A DNA stretch of 64,000 nt from Trichomonas vaginalis G3 (lineage: Eukaryota > Parabasalia > Trichomonadida > Trichomonadidae), in NCBI RefSeq assembly GCF_026262505.1, contig NC_067207.1:30038082-30102081 (forward strand), read 5' to 3'. How positions within the stretch are numbered: the first letter of the stretch is position 1; every line of letters starts with the position of its first letter. The translations under genes and the position numbers were made by a program. The notes beneath the pieces were generated by a model that saw nothing but the letters and a program-made list of their open reading frames with translations, ran no database searches and was not told the origin of the DNA. Shown piece after piece: positions 42,352-54,132 of the stretch.

Positions 42352-42579
42352 ATGTTCTTACTTCTCCTCGCTTGTGTGTTAATGTTCCGTTACTACCCAC
42401 GTAGATCACACAACGGATTTGGCTTTATGGATGACAACCAGCTCACATGCGTTAAATCCTGCATGGAAGGAACCCGTGGAAGATTGACCGTCGAAAAAAG
42501 ACTTCGCTGCGGTAATATGTGCAAGAATCGGTTAGGCTTGCCAAGCGAAAATGACAACGATGATACAAACACGATTTAA
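42352..42579 (+). CDS. Small twin-CX3C protein with hydrophobic N-terminus
   Basis: 75 residues. A hydrophobic start (MFLLLLACVLMF) is followed by a basic patch RYYPRRSH, so a signal peptide or signal anchor is likely. Two CX3C motifs (CVKSC, CGNMC) are separated by 15 residues, the spacing of small Tim chaperones. The hydrophobic N-terminus is unusual for that family, and the acidic tail (SENDNDDTNTI) is not diagnostic. Richer codon content than the surroundings supports a real gene. It may be a disulfide-stabilised secreted or ER peptide instead. Confidence 0.6.
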   Translation: MFLLLLACVLMFRYYPRRSHNGFGFMDDNQLTCVKSCMEGTRGRLTVEKRLRCGNMCKNRLGLPSENDNDDTNTI

Positions 42580-44075
42580 AGATTTGATTTTCAAATCAAT
42601 TAACAAAAATCTTTCTTCACTAATGCATCAGTAAATTCGAATTTAAATGCTTACTTTTTGTTCACTACATATGAATCTCCTCTCATTCTTTTGAAAGGTT
42701 TTTTGAAAATTTCTGTTAATCTTAAATAATACCGGATCTAACTTTGCGCATTGTTTAGGATTCTGATGCTTTAGTCTGTGATATACAATTTTTTTCATTA
42801 ACGTTTTTATTTTATATAAAGGTAACTAAACTCCTTTCGCCGATCCGATTTGCTCCATATTTAAAATATAGCTTGCATATGTAGAAGAAAAGCTAATTTT
42901 GAAGTACGCCCGAAATCCACCAACAGGATTTCGAGCTACTAAAAAGGTACTTTTAAATGTGATTTTTTTTATAAAAAATTAAATTTATTTTAAGATCAGA
43001 CTAAAAACTAATTTTATGGAAAATCTATATCGACAAATTTATTACTTATTGGGTATATAGATTTTTTGATTATGGCGATTATGTCTGATATGCTTCCAAT
43101 AAGCCAAAACACATTTCATACTGATTTCTATAAAAGGTATCTTTATTATAGAAGTGTAAGCTATATCTGTTTGTTTTTTTATTATACAAATTCAAAATTC
43201 TCTTATAAGGACTAGATGAATCTGTATTATTAATCATTAGCTAAATGAAGGTTCAAATAGAAAGTAAATATCAATTTATATATACACCAATAGTTTTAAT
43301 AAAATAAACGCTGAAAATATTGAGTATTTGCAAATCTCAAAAATCTATTGGTGAATTTGGCTAACTTTTAAAATTAAACATCATATCAAATCATAAAGCA
43401 GACAAAATTAAAGCCAAACCTATCGGCCAATTTTTTTGATATTTTGATTTTTGAGGTATACTTTAAAGTGGATTTAAAGCACTTATGAAAAAACATTAAC
43501 TTCTGTCGTTATGATTATTGATTTAGACAATAATGATTTTAATCTTTGATTATCAAAACACTAAAGTCATCTTTTTAACATTTGCTTGGTAGCATTAACT
43601 CAAGTCTAAAGTACTATTTTATGTGGCACTCTTAGAATTTTTGTATTCATTGTACACGCTGAAATAGTACCATTAAAGTTATGGCGGACTTTCAAAAAAT
43701 AGTTTGGTCACCTTTATTTTATATTTTTTATTAAGGTAATCTTTAATGATTTGAGCTATAATGCAATGCCATATCTATCAGTGGTTTCTCTAGAATTAAG
43801 TTTATTATGACTCATAATATAACTCCAAATAACAGAAAAATATATCTATGAACTAATCAGAGTTTATGGGCAAATACTTTATGAATCACTATGTTTTGGT
43901 GAAACCAACTTATAAAGTTACAATAACAATTGAATTCAAGAAAAATCCACAAGATTTTTGGAGTTTGAGCAAAATCAAACATTTGTTTGAAATCTATACA
44001 TAAAAATGTATTATATATTATTCTTAAAATTATAAATTTTTTGAAAGTGCCTCCAAAAAAAAGTGTCCAAAAATT
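42580..44075. other. Intergenic holding a MULE-like element
   Basis: Contains the 898-bp non-autonomous element at 42818-43715. The remaining A+T-rich DNA shows no genes. Confidence 0.5.
42818..43715. mobile_element. Non-autonomous MULE-like DNA transposon, 898 bp
   Basis: The ends are imperfect inverted repeats: AAAGGTAACTAAACTCCTTT on the left, and AAAGGTGACCAAACTATTTT when the right end is read inward. An exact 9-bp direct repeat ATTTTATAT flanks them directly (42809-42817 and 43716-43724). A 9-bp duplication is the hallmark of Mutator-like elements, which are known in Trichomonas. There is no coding frame inside, so it would depend on a transposase elsewhere. It also contains an 8-bp-stem hairpin (CGAAATCC/GGATTTCG, 42911-42933). 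Terminal divergence suggests an older insertion. Confidence 0.72.
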
Positions 44076-45119
44076 ATGCACGCGATTGTTACTGACGCAT
44101 ATGGTAAAGTTCGCGTAATTAATGTATGGGAGAATAAAGTTATTTGCACTATTGGCGGCAGTGATGATGAAATTTCAGACAAAAACTGGAGAATTGGAGG
44201 ACTTTACATGATTAATCCAGATGAAGCAGCAGTCATTCACGATTCAGGTAAAGCATCATTCTTCGAATTCCAAAATAACACAAGAAAATCTATTTTAGAC
44301 ATCGGAGAACAAGCAAAATCATTTTCATTACATGGATATCAAGACAAACTCGTTGGATGCTTCAACGGATATGTTGCAGTATTCAATGAAGAGAAAGTTA
44401 TTACTAAATTTGATACAATCAAAGCATCATGCGCTAATTCTTTCGAAAATCTTGCAGCTTACGGCAGAATTAATGACAGATGCGTTGTTTACGATGTTGA
44501 GCAACAGAAAGACATCTGGACATCAGCCCCACCACCAAATGATGAGCTAGGAATTCCATTAAAAGATGATGATTCTTCTATTGAGTTTTACAATGATAAA
44601 ATGTTCCTTGTTGGCCAAGCACAAGGTGGAGTTCTTGTTTATGACCTTCGTGCTGGCAGTGAACCCATTGTTCGCGCTAAAGTTTTCGAAGAGTTCCCGG
44701 CAATTGTTATGAGGAACTTTGGCGATAATATATTTGCTTTTGGAGACACATCCGGCCAATTCCGCTATGGACATGTTGAATACGACGAAGAAAAAGATAA
44801 AATTACAAATGTTAAAGTTGACAGATCATTCTACGGCATGACTGGTGGTATTGTTGACCTTGCCAAGCATCCTAGCGCTCCAATTGTTGCTTCATTATGC
44901 TGCTCTCGAACAATTCATTTATTTGATACATCAAAGACACTTAAAGAAGCTGCAAAGGTTGCATATACAAAGGTTATGCCAACATGCTTCGTTTTACGCA
45001 ATGATGAGCTTCCAAATGAAGATTCAAGTGAAGCAGATTGGGATGCACTTCCAGAAAATGGCGAAGGCATTTGGGATAACTATACTCCATGCCCACAGTC
45101 AAAGAAAAATAAAGAATAG
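44076..45119 (+). CDS. WD40 protein, WDR74/Nsa1-like ribosome-biogenesis factor
   Basis: 347 residues of beta-propeller sequence with degenerate WD blades. Diagnostic-looking pieces are VGCFNGYVAVF, the late VYDLRAGSEPIVRAKVF, FAFGDTSGQFRYGHVEY, and GIVDLAKHPSAPIVASLCCSRTIHLFD followed by KVAYTKVMPTCFVL. This order matches WDR74/Nsa1, which joins pre-60S ribosomal particles in the nucleolus. An acidic tail follows (EDSSEADWDALPENGEG). The start is the only ATG before the first blade. No neighbour supports the function, so the family call rests on sequence alone. Confidence 0.75.
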   Translation: MHAIVTDAYGKVRVINVWENKVICTIGGSDDEISDKNWRIGGLYMINPDEAAVIHDSGKASFFEFQNNTRKSILDIGEQAKSFSLHGYQDKLVGCFNGYVAVFNEEKVITKFDTIKASCANSFENLAAYGRINDRCVVYDVEQQKDIWTSAPPPNDELGIPLKDDDSSIEFYNDKMFLVGQAQGGVLVYDLRAGSEPIVRAKVFEEFPAIVMRNFGDNIFAFGDTSGQFRYGHVEYDEEKDKITNVKVDRSFYGMTGGIVDLAKHPSAPIVASLCCSRTIHLFDTSKTLKEAAKVAYTKVMPTCFVLRNDELPNEDSSEADWDALPENGEGIWDNYTPCPQSKKNKE

Positions 45120-46583
45120 AGTTATTATTTATAAAATTATTATTATTTTTTCAAAATCGATTTTTAAAACTAGTTCGAAAACATATTCATTGCTTTTAAT
45201 GCAATATATTAGAATGTCTATATCAAAATGACCAACAACATTTCATATCAGGCAGATCTGTACAACAAATATTGGATTATACTATTCGTGTAGATAATTT
45301 GGATCTCAGTTTTGCTGTTGTCATATAATTATTGAATAACATAATATCTATTCTAATGGATTAATTTACAGACAACATTCTCTGAAAATAATACCTTATT
45401 TTGAATTGAAATACGCAATGTTCATTCTCATTTTGAAGTCCATTAAGCGTTTAAATCAACTATTATTCAAATCTAAATTTGGTGTGAAAGAACTCGGGTT
45501 TTTCTTATTCTCACAGTTTCAGTAAAATAATTCTGCTGGTTTAATGTCATCTTACAGATTGGATGAAGGATTGCTAAAGCACAGCATAAGATTCATGTAG
45601 TCTAGTCAAAATTTTTTTCGCTTTAATTTTTTTTGATATAACATTTGCAATTATTATTTTTAAAGTGCGAATTAAATTGAATTTGCTTTGAAAAAAGTGT
45701 TAAGATCAGAAAAAAATCAGATTTTTAAGAAGATTGAATGAGTTCTCAATTATCTAAAATCCCAATTTTCAACTTCTTATTACATGTTGGCAATACAATA
45801 ATGATAAATAGCAGAATTGAATAGCTATTGAAATCTTCTCGTTGAATATCTTTCTTCCATTGTTTTATATTAAAATCTAGTTTCTTTTTTGATGTGTTAC
45901 CATATATTTTATTAAAATCTTGAATCTAATTAATTTTGATTATTTCAGACAAATTTCTCTCGGATTTTTAACGAACTGAAGGTGTTAAACAAGCTATTCT
46001 GACTTCTTAACAAATAATCAATTGAATTATTCAATATTCTTGCTTTGAGAAATTAATTTTCCATTTTCTTCCAAAAATTTATTAGAGAATATGGCTCACG
46101 ATCAACACATGCTCTTGCTGTTATACAAAGCGTTATTTTCAAGAATGAGACTTGCTCGTCCAAACTCATCAAAGCTTGATAACAGTTTGAGAACTTGCAG
46201 AAAACATCGTTTATTTTCATTATCGAGAGGATATTAAATAAGTTTCTATCCAGACTTTTTCCTCTTATTATTAAGCATGTTAGAATTTGAAGGTCTTTAC
46301 ATTTTGATATAGCTTTTCAGAACTTAATTTTTATCATTATTTTAGTCGTTAGAGAGTTTGCAACATAATTTCGTGATTGTTTGGAACTCAACATATATAT
46401 TTTATTTATATTCAAAAATTAGAGAGGAAAATAATCGTCACAACAGCTTTCATATATCAACACGTTATTTTTACTTAAAGTAAGCAATGTTTTCTAATAC
46501 CAAAACTCTTATCTATTTTCAAATCAGTCAAAAGAACCATTCAATTTTTTAGTAAACCCATTTGAATTTTCCTATCCTCCTAA
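45120..46583. other. Intergenic
   Basis: 1.46 kb, A+T-rich. A 49-codon frame at 46091 (MAHDQHMLLLLYKAL) has better composition than its surroundings but no leader and no recognised family. Nothing else was seen. Confidence 0.4.
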
Positions 46584-48755
46584 ATGAATAATGACTTCCT
46601 CAAACAATATGAGGAGTTCATAGGGACATTAGAGAGGTTCTTTCACATGAAAACGAGCGAAAATTCAAATGATTGTTTGAATAATCTTACAAATATATTG
46701 ATTGACAAATATAATGAGCCAATATTCAAAATCATCAACATCATATTGTGCGCTGCCAAGTATAATTATCGGTCTATCTTCATTTACATTAAAATCGTCA
46801 ACAATATTTTAGCGAAATTTTCAATAAATTCAACATGTATGAGCACCTATCCAATATTTATACCATGTCCAATAGAAGTTAAGCAACATAATGATGATCT
46901 TGTACAATTCGATTTATTACAAGCATATCCAGAAGAGAGTAGCATATATTATATGATAATGCACGATAAAATTGATGCTTTCAAGAATTATGTATCTGAA
47001 AATTCTCTTCCAAATGATTTTGAGAATTTAATTTCTGTGGAAAAATTTACGATTCTTGAAGCATGCTGTTATTTTGGTTCTGTTAACATTTTTTACTTCC
47101 TTCATGAGAATTTCAATAAAAAGATCACTCCTAAATGTCTCCAAAATTCCGTAATCGGTGGAAACACAGATATTACAAACAAGTGCTTAAAATTTTGTAA
47201 AGTCGATGATCAATGCATTGCAAATGCTATTGGATCTTACAACAATAAGTTCCTTGAGTATGTTTTACAGAATGATCTAATTCAGATCAAAACAGATTGT
47301 ATAAAAGACATTATTGTCTCACAAAATTTGAAAGCAGCTTTTCTTTTATACAAGAAAGATAAGAACTCGATTATTCCATTTGTTGCAGGCCTTTCACAAG
47401 CCACTGAATTATTGAAAGACAAAGATCTTGATTTTAGTAAAAAAGATTACAAAGATTGGACCGTCCTTCATTATGCAGCCTATTATCACAATATAGAACT
47501 TTGTAACTATTTATTAGACCCATCAAACGGAATAAAAATAGATATAGAAGCAAGTGGAAATGGGAATAGAACCCCACTTATTGTAACAACCATATATAAT
47601 AATCCTGAAATTGCAAAAATTCTTATATCTCATGGAGCTAATATAAAAGTCACAGATATGGATAACTCAAATTGTCTTCATTATATAGCTAGATACACTA
47701 ACAAAGAAATACCGACACTACTTCTTTCTCATGGTATAGATATCAATCATAAGAACAAATATGGATTAACAGCTCTCCATATTGCTGCTATAAAAAACAA
47801 TCATGAAATAGTCGAATTTTTCCTTTCTCATGGAGCCGATATCAATGCGATTGATTTAAAAAACAAAACTGCTCTCCATTTTGCTGCCGAGAAGAACTGT
47901 AAAGAATCACTGTTAGTTCTTATTTCCCATGGCGCAAATGTTAATGTCAAAATGGATAAAGGAATAACATCACTTCATTTAGCTTCTGAGAGGAATTATA
48001 CAGAAATAGGAAACTTACTTCTTTCAAATGGAGCAATGGCTGATGCCGTCACAGAAGAAGGGAAAACATCTCTTCATTATGCAGCAGAAAATAATTGTAA
48101 AGAAATGACAAAATTACTTCTTTCACATGGTGCAAATGTTAATGAAAAAGAAAAACTCACCCAGAAAATGCCACTCCATTATGCAGTAGTAAAGAATCAT
48201 TTTGAAATTGTAGCTCTTCTTCTTTCTCATGGAGCTGATGTAATCACGGGGATTGGCGATTACAAAAAGACAGCTCTTCACCTTGCAGCAGAATCCAATG
48301 GAATAGAAACAGCAAAAGTTCTCATTTCGAACAGATTAAATATCAATAGTCGTGATGAGTACATGTGGACTGCTCTCCACTACGCCGTGAATAATGATCA
48401 TATAGAAATGTGTAAATTCCTTCTTTCCAAAGGTATTCGAGTCAATGCAAAAGACAAACAGCGAAACACAGCACTTCATTATGCGGCTAAAAAAGAGACA
48501 AAAGATCTTGCAGAGCTTCTAATTTCATTTGGCGCAGATGTAAATTCGAAGAATTCATTCAAAAAAACACCTCTACATATTGCAGCAACAAATAAGAGCA
48601 AAGATATTGTCGAGCTGCTTCTTTCACACGATGCCTCAATAAATGACATTGACTCAAATAATAATACAGCTCTTGATTATGCTAAGTCATTTCATAATAA
48701 AGAAATCATACAACTTCTTATTTCTCATGGCGCAATCAGTAAATCACACAGATAG
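46584..48755 (+). CDS. DUF3447/ankyrin-repeat protein (723 aa), intact
   Basis: The first 270 residues form the helical DUF3447-like region (YYMIMHDKIDAFKNYVSENS, later TILEACCYFGSVNIFYFLHE and CLQNSVIGGNTD). About 14 ankyrin repeats follow, with the Trichomonas-type consensus LLLSHGADINAKDKNGKTALHYAAENN. The last repeats run to the C-terminus. The frame is unbroken, in contrast to its two downstream relatives. It probably acts as a large interaction scaffold. The start lies behind a pyrimidine-rich TTTTCCTATCCTCCTAA. Downstream DNA holds a decayed copy and then a third member, so this is a local tandem expansion. Confidence 0.88.
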   Translation: MNNDFLKQYEEFIGTLERFFHMKTSENSNDCLNNLTNILIDKYNEPIFKIINIILCAAKYNYRSIFIYIKIVNNILAKFSINSTCMSTYPIFIPCPIEVKQHNDDLVQFDLLQAYPEESSIYYMIMHDKIDAFKNYVSENSLPNDFENLISVEKFTILEACCYFGSVNIFYFLHENFNKKITPKCLQNSVIGGNTDITNKCLKFCKVDDQCIANAIGSYNNKFLEYVLQNDLIQIKTDCIKDIIVSQNLKAAFLLYKKDKNSIIPFVAGLSQATELLKDKDLDFSKKDYKDWTVLHYAAYYHNIELCNYLLDPSNGIKIDIEASGNGNRTPLIVTTIYNNPEIAKILISHGANIKVTDMDNSNCLHYIARYTNKEIPTLLLSHGIDINHKNKYGLTALHIAAIKNNHEIVEFFLSHGADINAIDLKNKTALHFAAEKNCKESLLVLISHGANVNVKMDKGITSLHLASERNYTEIGNLLLSNGAMADAVTEEGKTSLHYAAENNCKEMTKLLLSHGANVNEKEKLTQKMPLHYAVVKNHFEIVALLLSHGADVITGIGDYKKTALHLAAESNGIETAKVLISNRLNINSRDEYMWTALHYAVNNDHIEMCKFLLSKGIRVNAKDKQRNTALHYAAKKETKDLAELLISFGADVNSKNSFKKTPLHIAATNKSKDIVELLLSHDASINDIDSNNNTALDYAKSFHNKEIIQLLISHGAISKSHR

Positions 48756-49555
48756 TTTTTGATTCTCAGTTCCAAAAATATAATCAAACAAATCGAATGA
48801 TAGTAGCAGATGAAATTATACGATTAGCAGCTTATTATCTTCAAATCGTAATCTTCCCAAAGTATTAGAAAATTATTTTTAAAGCAGGAATTTGGTTATC
48901 ACGCAACCACCAAAATGACATTTCTTTCATATTTTTATCAAGCGAAGGAATAATTTGCATGATATTAATATAATCGAGAATTTTCTCATCAGTAAAGCAG
49001 AGATCAATATTATATGTGCACACAAATACTTTTATGATTAAAATGTAAGAGATAAGAACTGGAAAACTTCAAAAAATCAAGATCGCCAATAAAAATGTTA
49101 TCGCACATCACATGATGCTGATATTAATGAAAAAGATAAGAGCGGAAAATCGGCTCTTCATTATTCAACAGAGAATAATATGCTAGAAGTTGTTGTCATT
49201 AGCAAATATCAATGACAAAAATATCAATTATGGCAAAACAGCTCTTTATTATGGAGCAGAGAAAAATAATAAAGACATTTGCAAGCATCTTATTTGGCAT
49301 TGCCCCAAAGTTAATGCATTAAAAAAGATGAATTGACCGCTCTTTTGCATGCTGCATTTTTCAATAATTCAAAAACCGCTGAAGTCTTTATATCTCATGG
49401 TGCAAACATCAATTAACAAAAGTTGCTAAAAATTTGGTTTTTGATAATTTTCAAATAAAATATGTAATTTATATTTTTTATGAAATTACGAGTTATTTTA
49501 CCAACATTTTGTTAAAATCTGACAGTTATTCAAAAAGTGTCTTTATTACAAATTA
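48756..49555 (+). pseudogene. Decayed DUF3447/ankyrin copy
   Basis: Between two ankyrin genes lie relic repeats in shifting frames. Around 49120-49200 the DNA reads KDKSGKSALHYSTENN, and near 49225-49260 and 49340-49418 further repeat pieces end in SHGANIN before a TAA. Stops and frame changes fall every 20-40 codons. Upstream, 48790-49000 may contain remnants of the N-terminal region. It is a dead tandem copy of 46584-48755. Confidence 0.6.
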
Positions 49556-50941
49556 ATGGCATCATATTCTTCAAACGTCATGTATTCCGAGCTTTTTGAA
49601 CAACTTAATGTCTATATTAAATTATTTGATGATTTGTACAAGCTGAAAACAAAAAACGAAGAAGAAATTTCAGGCTTTTCAAACTTGATCAAAGAAACAT
49701 TGATCGATACTAAAATATTTTCATTTGAAGATATCGTTTATGAAATTAATAAGTGCATTTTAGCAAATAATCGAAATCTTAATTCTTATTTAGCAATTCT
49801 CAAACACTTATATGATCAAATTCACCCTAAAAACGTCAGAAATATTTTAGGATTAATGAACTACTTGTTTTTCAAAAAATATGTAATTATTTTAGACGAA
49901 ACTAATTCTGATTTCGAAGAATTTGAACCAGAAGAAGATAGTGATTCCTATTTATATATTTTAGACTATCAACTATTTCTATATCCAGAAAATACGATTT
50001 ACGGAGCAATAATGAATGATGATGTCAAATCTTTTATATCACATACAGAAGAGGAAGGATTTGATCAAAATATGGAGATAATTAATAATTTATTTTATTG
50101 GTTGGATCAATTTGATGGATATTCATTGCTTAGATTATGCTGCTATTATGGTGCAGAAAAATGTTTTAAGTTTTTACGAACAAAATTCCACTCAAAGATC
50201 ACTGAAGAATGTCTTATTGTATCATTTTTAGGCGGAAATCAATTCATCATTAATGAATGCTTGAAAGAAATAACAATACTCGATATATATCAAAGATATA
50301 TGTAGTTTGCTATAATTTCACATAATATTGATTTTGTTACTTTTTTGATGAATGAATATGATTTGAGCATTGAATTATCGGATTGTATCAGATATAATAA
50401 TATCCAAGCAGCTTTAATTTATTTGGATCAATACAAAGATATCAATGAAGTATTTTATCATTTATCAAAATATTCAATTCCATCTCTATATGAATATTTT
50501 ATTTCTCATGGTGCAGATATCAATTATAAACATCATGGAAATACTTCTCTACATACTGCAGTTTTGGATAATCGAATACATTCAGTAGAATTATTGATTT
50601 CATATGGGGCAGATATTAATGCAATAGATAATGATAAACATACTCCTCTTCATGTTGCTTTGGCTTATAGATGTACAGAAATAGAAGAATTTCTTTTTTC
50701 ACATGGTGCAGAAATTGATGTAATTGATATAATAAAAATACTAAATTCGAGTTATCCAATACATTTTGAAAATAGTTCTGTCAACGCTGACTTTGCTATT
50801 CAGCGGGCGATTGAGGAGGATAGAATTGGAATAAATAATTATTTAATTTCCAAAGGAATACAAATAAATATCAAAGATGAAAATAACAACATATCCCCGC
50901 ATGACGGGATCAATCAAAATAGTGTAGAAATGGATAAATAA
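49556..50941 (+). pseudogene. DUF3447/ankyrin protein with one in-frame TAG
   Basis: A single frame of 461 codons. DUF3447-like N-terminal 250 residues (IYGAIMNDDVKSFISHTEEE, SLLRLCCYYGAEKCFKFLRT, CLIVSFLGGNQFIINECL), TAG at 50303-50305 right after DIYQRYM, then about 200 residues with three to four ankyrin repeats (YFISHGADINYKHHGNTSLH, LLISYGADINAIDNDKHTPLH). It is shorter than its relative at 46584 and the repeats at the end are degenerate. No frame change is needed, so this is a lone nonsense mutation in an otherwise readable gene, or a very recent pseudogene. Confidence 0.75.
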
Positions 50942-51713
50942 TTTTTTCCGAGTTCTGATAACAAAAGTGAGAGAATATCAGAAAGTTAGAAGTTCTCCCT
51001 TTCCATATTATTTTAGTCTCACGGCAAACGGCATACTTTCTTGAGAATTTTAGAAATACATGCTGTCCAAAATGATACGATTGTTGATCTTTCAGAATTT
51101 TGATTTGCAGACAACATTTTATAAAGACTTGACTTGTCGTGTTTTCCCAATGTTATCTTTCAATTGGATAATAAATATCAATTTAGGATCTTGAATTGAA
51201 TGAGAATTTTTATCATCATTCGAAGAAGTTGAGTCATTTGGTTGAGGAACTGAAGAGTTTTGGAATCATGTGTATGCCGAAGCTGCTTGAAGAGAATCAA
51301 ATAAAGATTTGATTCAGTAATAAAATCAATATGGTTGTTTCATAAGAAACTTGCTTCATGGTGTTAAGAACTCCTAATTCTCACAAATAAACACATTTTA
51401 TTAACTATTTTCGACAATAATATTATTGAATTACTGAAAGATAACAAATAAAGCGCATAAATAGTGTATGCATATTATTTTGTCTATTGTACAAATAAAT
51501 AAATCTTTAAGTATGTCTAATAATTATGGTCCAAATTTAATTTGAGTTCTATTTTAGCTCTGACTTGTGGATGATTACAATGAATGTCTCATATGACTAA
51601 AATAATAGCAGAATTTGATGAAATTGTTATAGATAAATCTAAAAAATGTAAATTTTAGAAAGAAATAATCTTTTATTTACAAAAAACAATATTTATATTC
51701 ATGGTATATGCTA
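50942..51713. other. Intergenic between convergent genes
   Basis: A+T-rich with no coding frame of note. No repeats or RNA genes were recognised. Confidence 0.5.
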
Positions 51714-53090
51714 TTATTTCTTCGGTGTACCTTTAACTTCTTCAATTATGTCGTTGATACCGAAATACAAGCTAATTCCACAAGAAACAAGTCCAAATAA
51801 GAAGAGAAGGATGCATGCGTATAAATCCCATTGTTTCCATGATGGTCGCTTGCCAACAAGCCAAAGAAGAGCAGGAATTGAGAAATCTACGATACATCCA
51901 CCGATTGCACCACAAATTTGGAGGACAGGACCTGATCTAGGGACAACCATAACAAGAGCAACAGGGAATACGTGTGAAATAAACTGAATTGCAGCATATT
52001 TGCACTTATCAAGTTTAAATGGGTCTCCTTCACTGTAAATAATGGCTGACCATGATGAAAGGATCTGTCTATTGAGGCATGGATACGAAAATGTTGTTGC
52101 AATGAAGAAAGAAGCACCAACAGCTATGAATAATTTATCATTATCAAAATTATCCAAAATAATCTGCTTCGTATCATCACCAAACATAGCGTATCCGAGT
52201 CCACTAGGTATAGCAATTATAATAAACGCGAGTATTGTTGTAATAAATAGAGAAATTCTTCTTGGTTTGACTTCTTTGTTAAATTTCTCTAAAATTGGAA
52301 GCGAAGTAAGTGGAAGGGTAAAGCCTAAACTCAAAAGTGAGATTGACTGGAAAACATTGATTCCATCGCCTAATCTTCCCAATGAAAAAGTATTTGCAGC
52401 TTTGTTCTTGTTAATCGCGAAATAAATGATGCCCTGAGCAATAAATGATCCAAAGTAGAAGAGCATAAGTAAAATTGTGAAAGTTGATAAATACGATAAA
52501 AATCGAATTGACTTAGGGAATGAAAGAGGGACAGGTAGAAGGAGAGAGTATATCAAAGCTGTTACTGATCGCCTCCAAAGTGGTTCTGCGAGGTTCAAAA
52601 CTTTGGAAAACCATAAAACAATGTTATTGACAGCAATAATGAGGTAAGCGAGATTGCATGTGATGCAGAAGATCAATGTGAGTATTGAAACGATTGTTTG
52701 GCCAGTGCCACCAAGGACTGCGAAAGATAAGTCATCTAAACTTTTTGAATCGGATAATTTCTCAAGCTTGATTAACATAGATGTAGCAATGTTTGATAAA
52801 GCACCCATTATACCTAATAGAAAGAGTGATGGAATTAATCCTGTTGGTCGAAAAGCGAAAGGCCCTGCAAGAATTTCTATGCCGAGGATGGAGTTTAATA
52901 GGTTCATGATAGTACCAAAATAACCTTCATTTTCTTGCTCTTCTTCAGCATCAAATTTCTCAAAATCTCCCTTTTTTTCTGGGGATTGAACTGGCGTTGG
53001 ATCTTCTTGATCATTATGAGCATGATCTGTCGGGAGTGTTTGTTCAACAATTAACTGGTCGGCGACTTGAGCTTGCTGATCTTGGGACAT
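51714..53090 (-). CDS. SLC38/AAAP-type amino-acid transporter
   Basis: 458 residues. The first 55 are acidic and cytosolic. Eleven membrane helices follow, the first with the NLLNSILGIEILAGPFAF signature of the AAAP/SLC38 family (conserved Gly-rich first helix). The final helix ends in a short Lys-rich tail (KGTPKK). Such carriers move neutral amino acids with Na+ or H+ across plasma or vacuolar membranes. The substrate cannot be read from the sequence. The frame is intact and the start is the first ATG, next to TATAAAATCAATATAAA. It is a member of a family strongly expanded in Trichomonas, which relies on scavenged amino acids. Confidence 0.88.
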   Translation of the reverse strand: MSQDQQAQVADQLIVEQTLPTDHAHNDQEDPTPVQSPEKKGDFEKFDAEEEQENEGYFGTIMNLLNSILGIEILAGPFAFRPTGLIPSLFLLGIMGALSNIATSMLIKLEKLSDSKSLDDLSFAVLGGTGQTIVSILTLIFCITCNLAYLIIAVNNIVLWFSKVLNLAEPLWRRSVTALIYSLLLPVPLSFPKSIRFLSYLSTFTILLMLFYFGSFIAQGIIYFAINKNKAANTFSLGRLGDGINVFQSISLLSLGFTLPLTSLPILEKFNKEVKPRRISLFITTILAFIIIAIPSGLGYAMFGDDTKQIILDNFDNDKLFIAVGASFFIATTFSYPCLNRQILSSWSAIIYSEGDPFKLDKCKYAAIQFISHVFPVALVMVVPRSGPVLQICGAIGGCIVDFSIPALLWLVGKRPSWKQWDLYACILLFLFGLVSCGISLYFGINDIIEEVKGTPKK

Positions 53091-54132
53091 ATAAAATCAA
53101 TATAAATTTTTTTACAAAAGCTCTGAATTTAATTTTGAGATCATTCTCAATTTTGATAGGGAAGTGTAAAATTTTCAGAAAACAATACTGTCTAATGATT
53201 CATATAAACACATAATTTAATGGATTTTTTTTAATAAAGACAATTGATTTTCAAGTAATCGGTAAATAGCCTATGAATGGTTCGGCGTTACATCTAGTTA
53301 TTCTATTTGATAAACTTACAAATGCCCACTCGAGGTAACACTAGGCCAAAAGAAAATGTTATTGTTATCATTTTTTTTGAAATTTATGGCCTCAAGCATA
53401 AATATGAATATAAATGCGCTAATGTAGAGACAAATGACTAGAGATTTATATTCCAAAACCATTTTTATTGAGTTTTTACGTATTTTGTAAATTATTAGGA
53501 TTAAATTGATTTATATAGCACTGTTTTGATTTGTATAGATAGGACATTATTGAATTTTGCATCTTATCAACTTCTCAAATTGAGATTAATTATTTCGATT
53601 CTTTTTTCAAAAACTTGATATCCAACTTCAGTATTAGAGAGCACTAAATAACTTGATTGGAGTTTCGCATCCAATCTATTGTATTTTTAGGTATTACGCT
53701 CATATTTGGTGGAAATATTATAACTTCATTTGAAAGCGGATATAATCTTTTCAAAAGACCCTACATCGGCCAAATGCCCATATCGTCAATTTTTTATGCA
53801 AACAAAAATAGAAGCTTACTATAATTAGAACTGATATAATATAATTGAGAGAAAGAAATTCAATCGATCCCTTCACAATTATTTTTAATTTGAGAAAATT
53901 ATACATCTCAAAATCCTTTCATTTAAATATACTTTGCATATGGATTAAAATAATAATTATGATATGATCGACTTTTTGATATCATTGAATTCCCAAATAA
54001 TTATTTCAATTTTTTCATAAACGAATAAAATGATAAATTGACTTTTCCACTTAACAATTGATAGTAATAGCAGCATTTATTTTTTCAATAGGCTCGTAAA
54101 AATGCTTTACAATTTTATTCAGACAACATTCG
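53091..54132. other. Divergent intergenic region
   Basis: About 1 kb between divergent transporter and RhoGEF genes. A+T-rich with no coding signal or repeat recognised. Confidence 0.5.

Noticed and set aside
44845..45231. Long alternative frames over the WD40 gene and other host genes
   Set aside because: They overlap well-supported proteins in another frame and have no protein-like motifs of their own.
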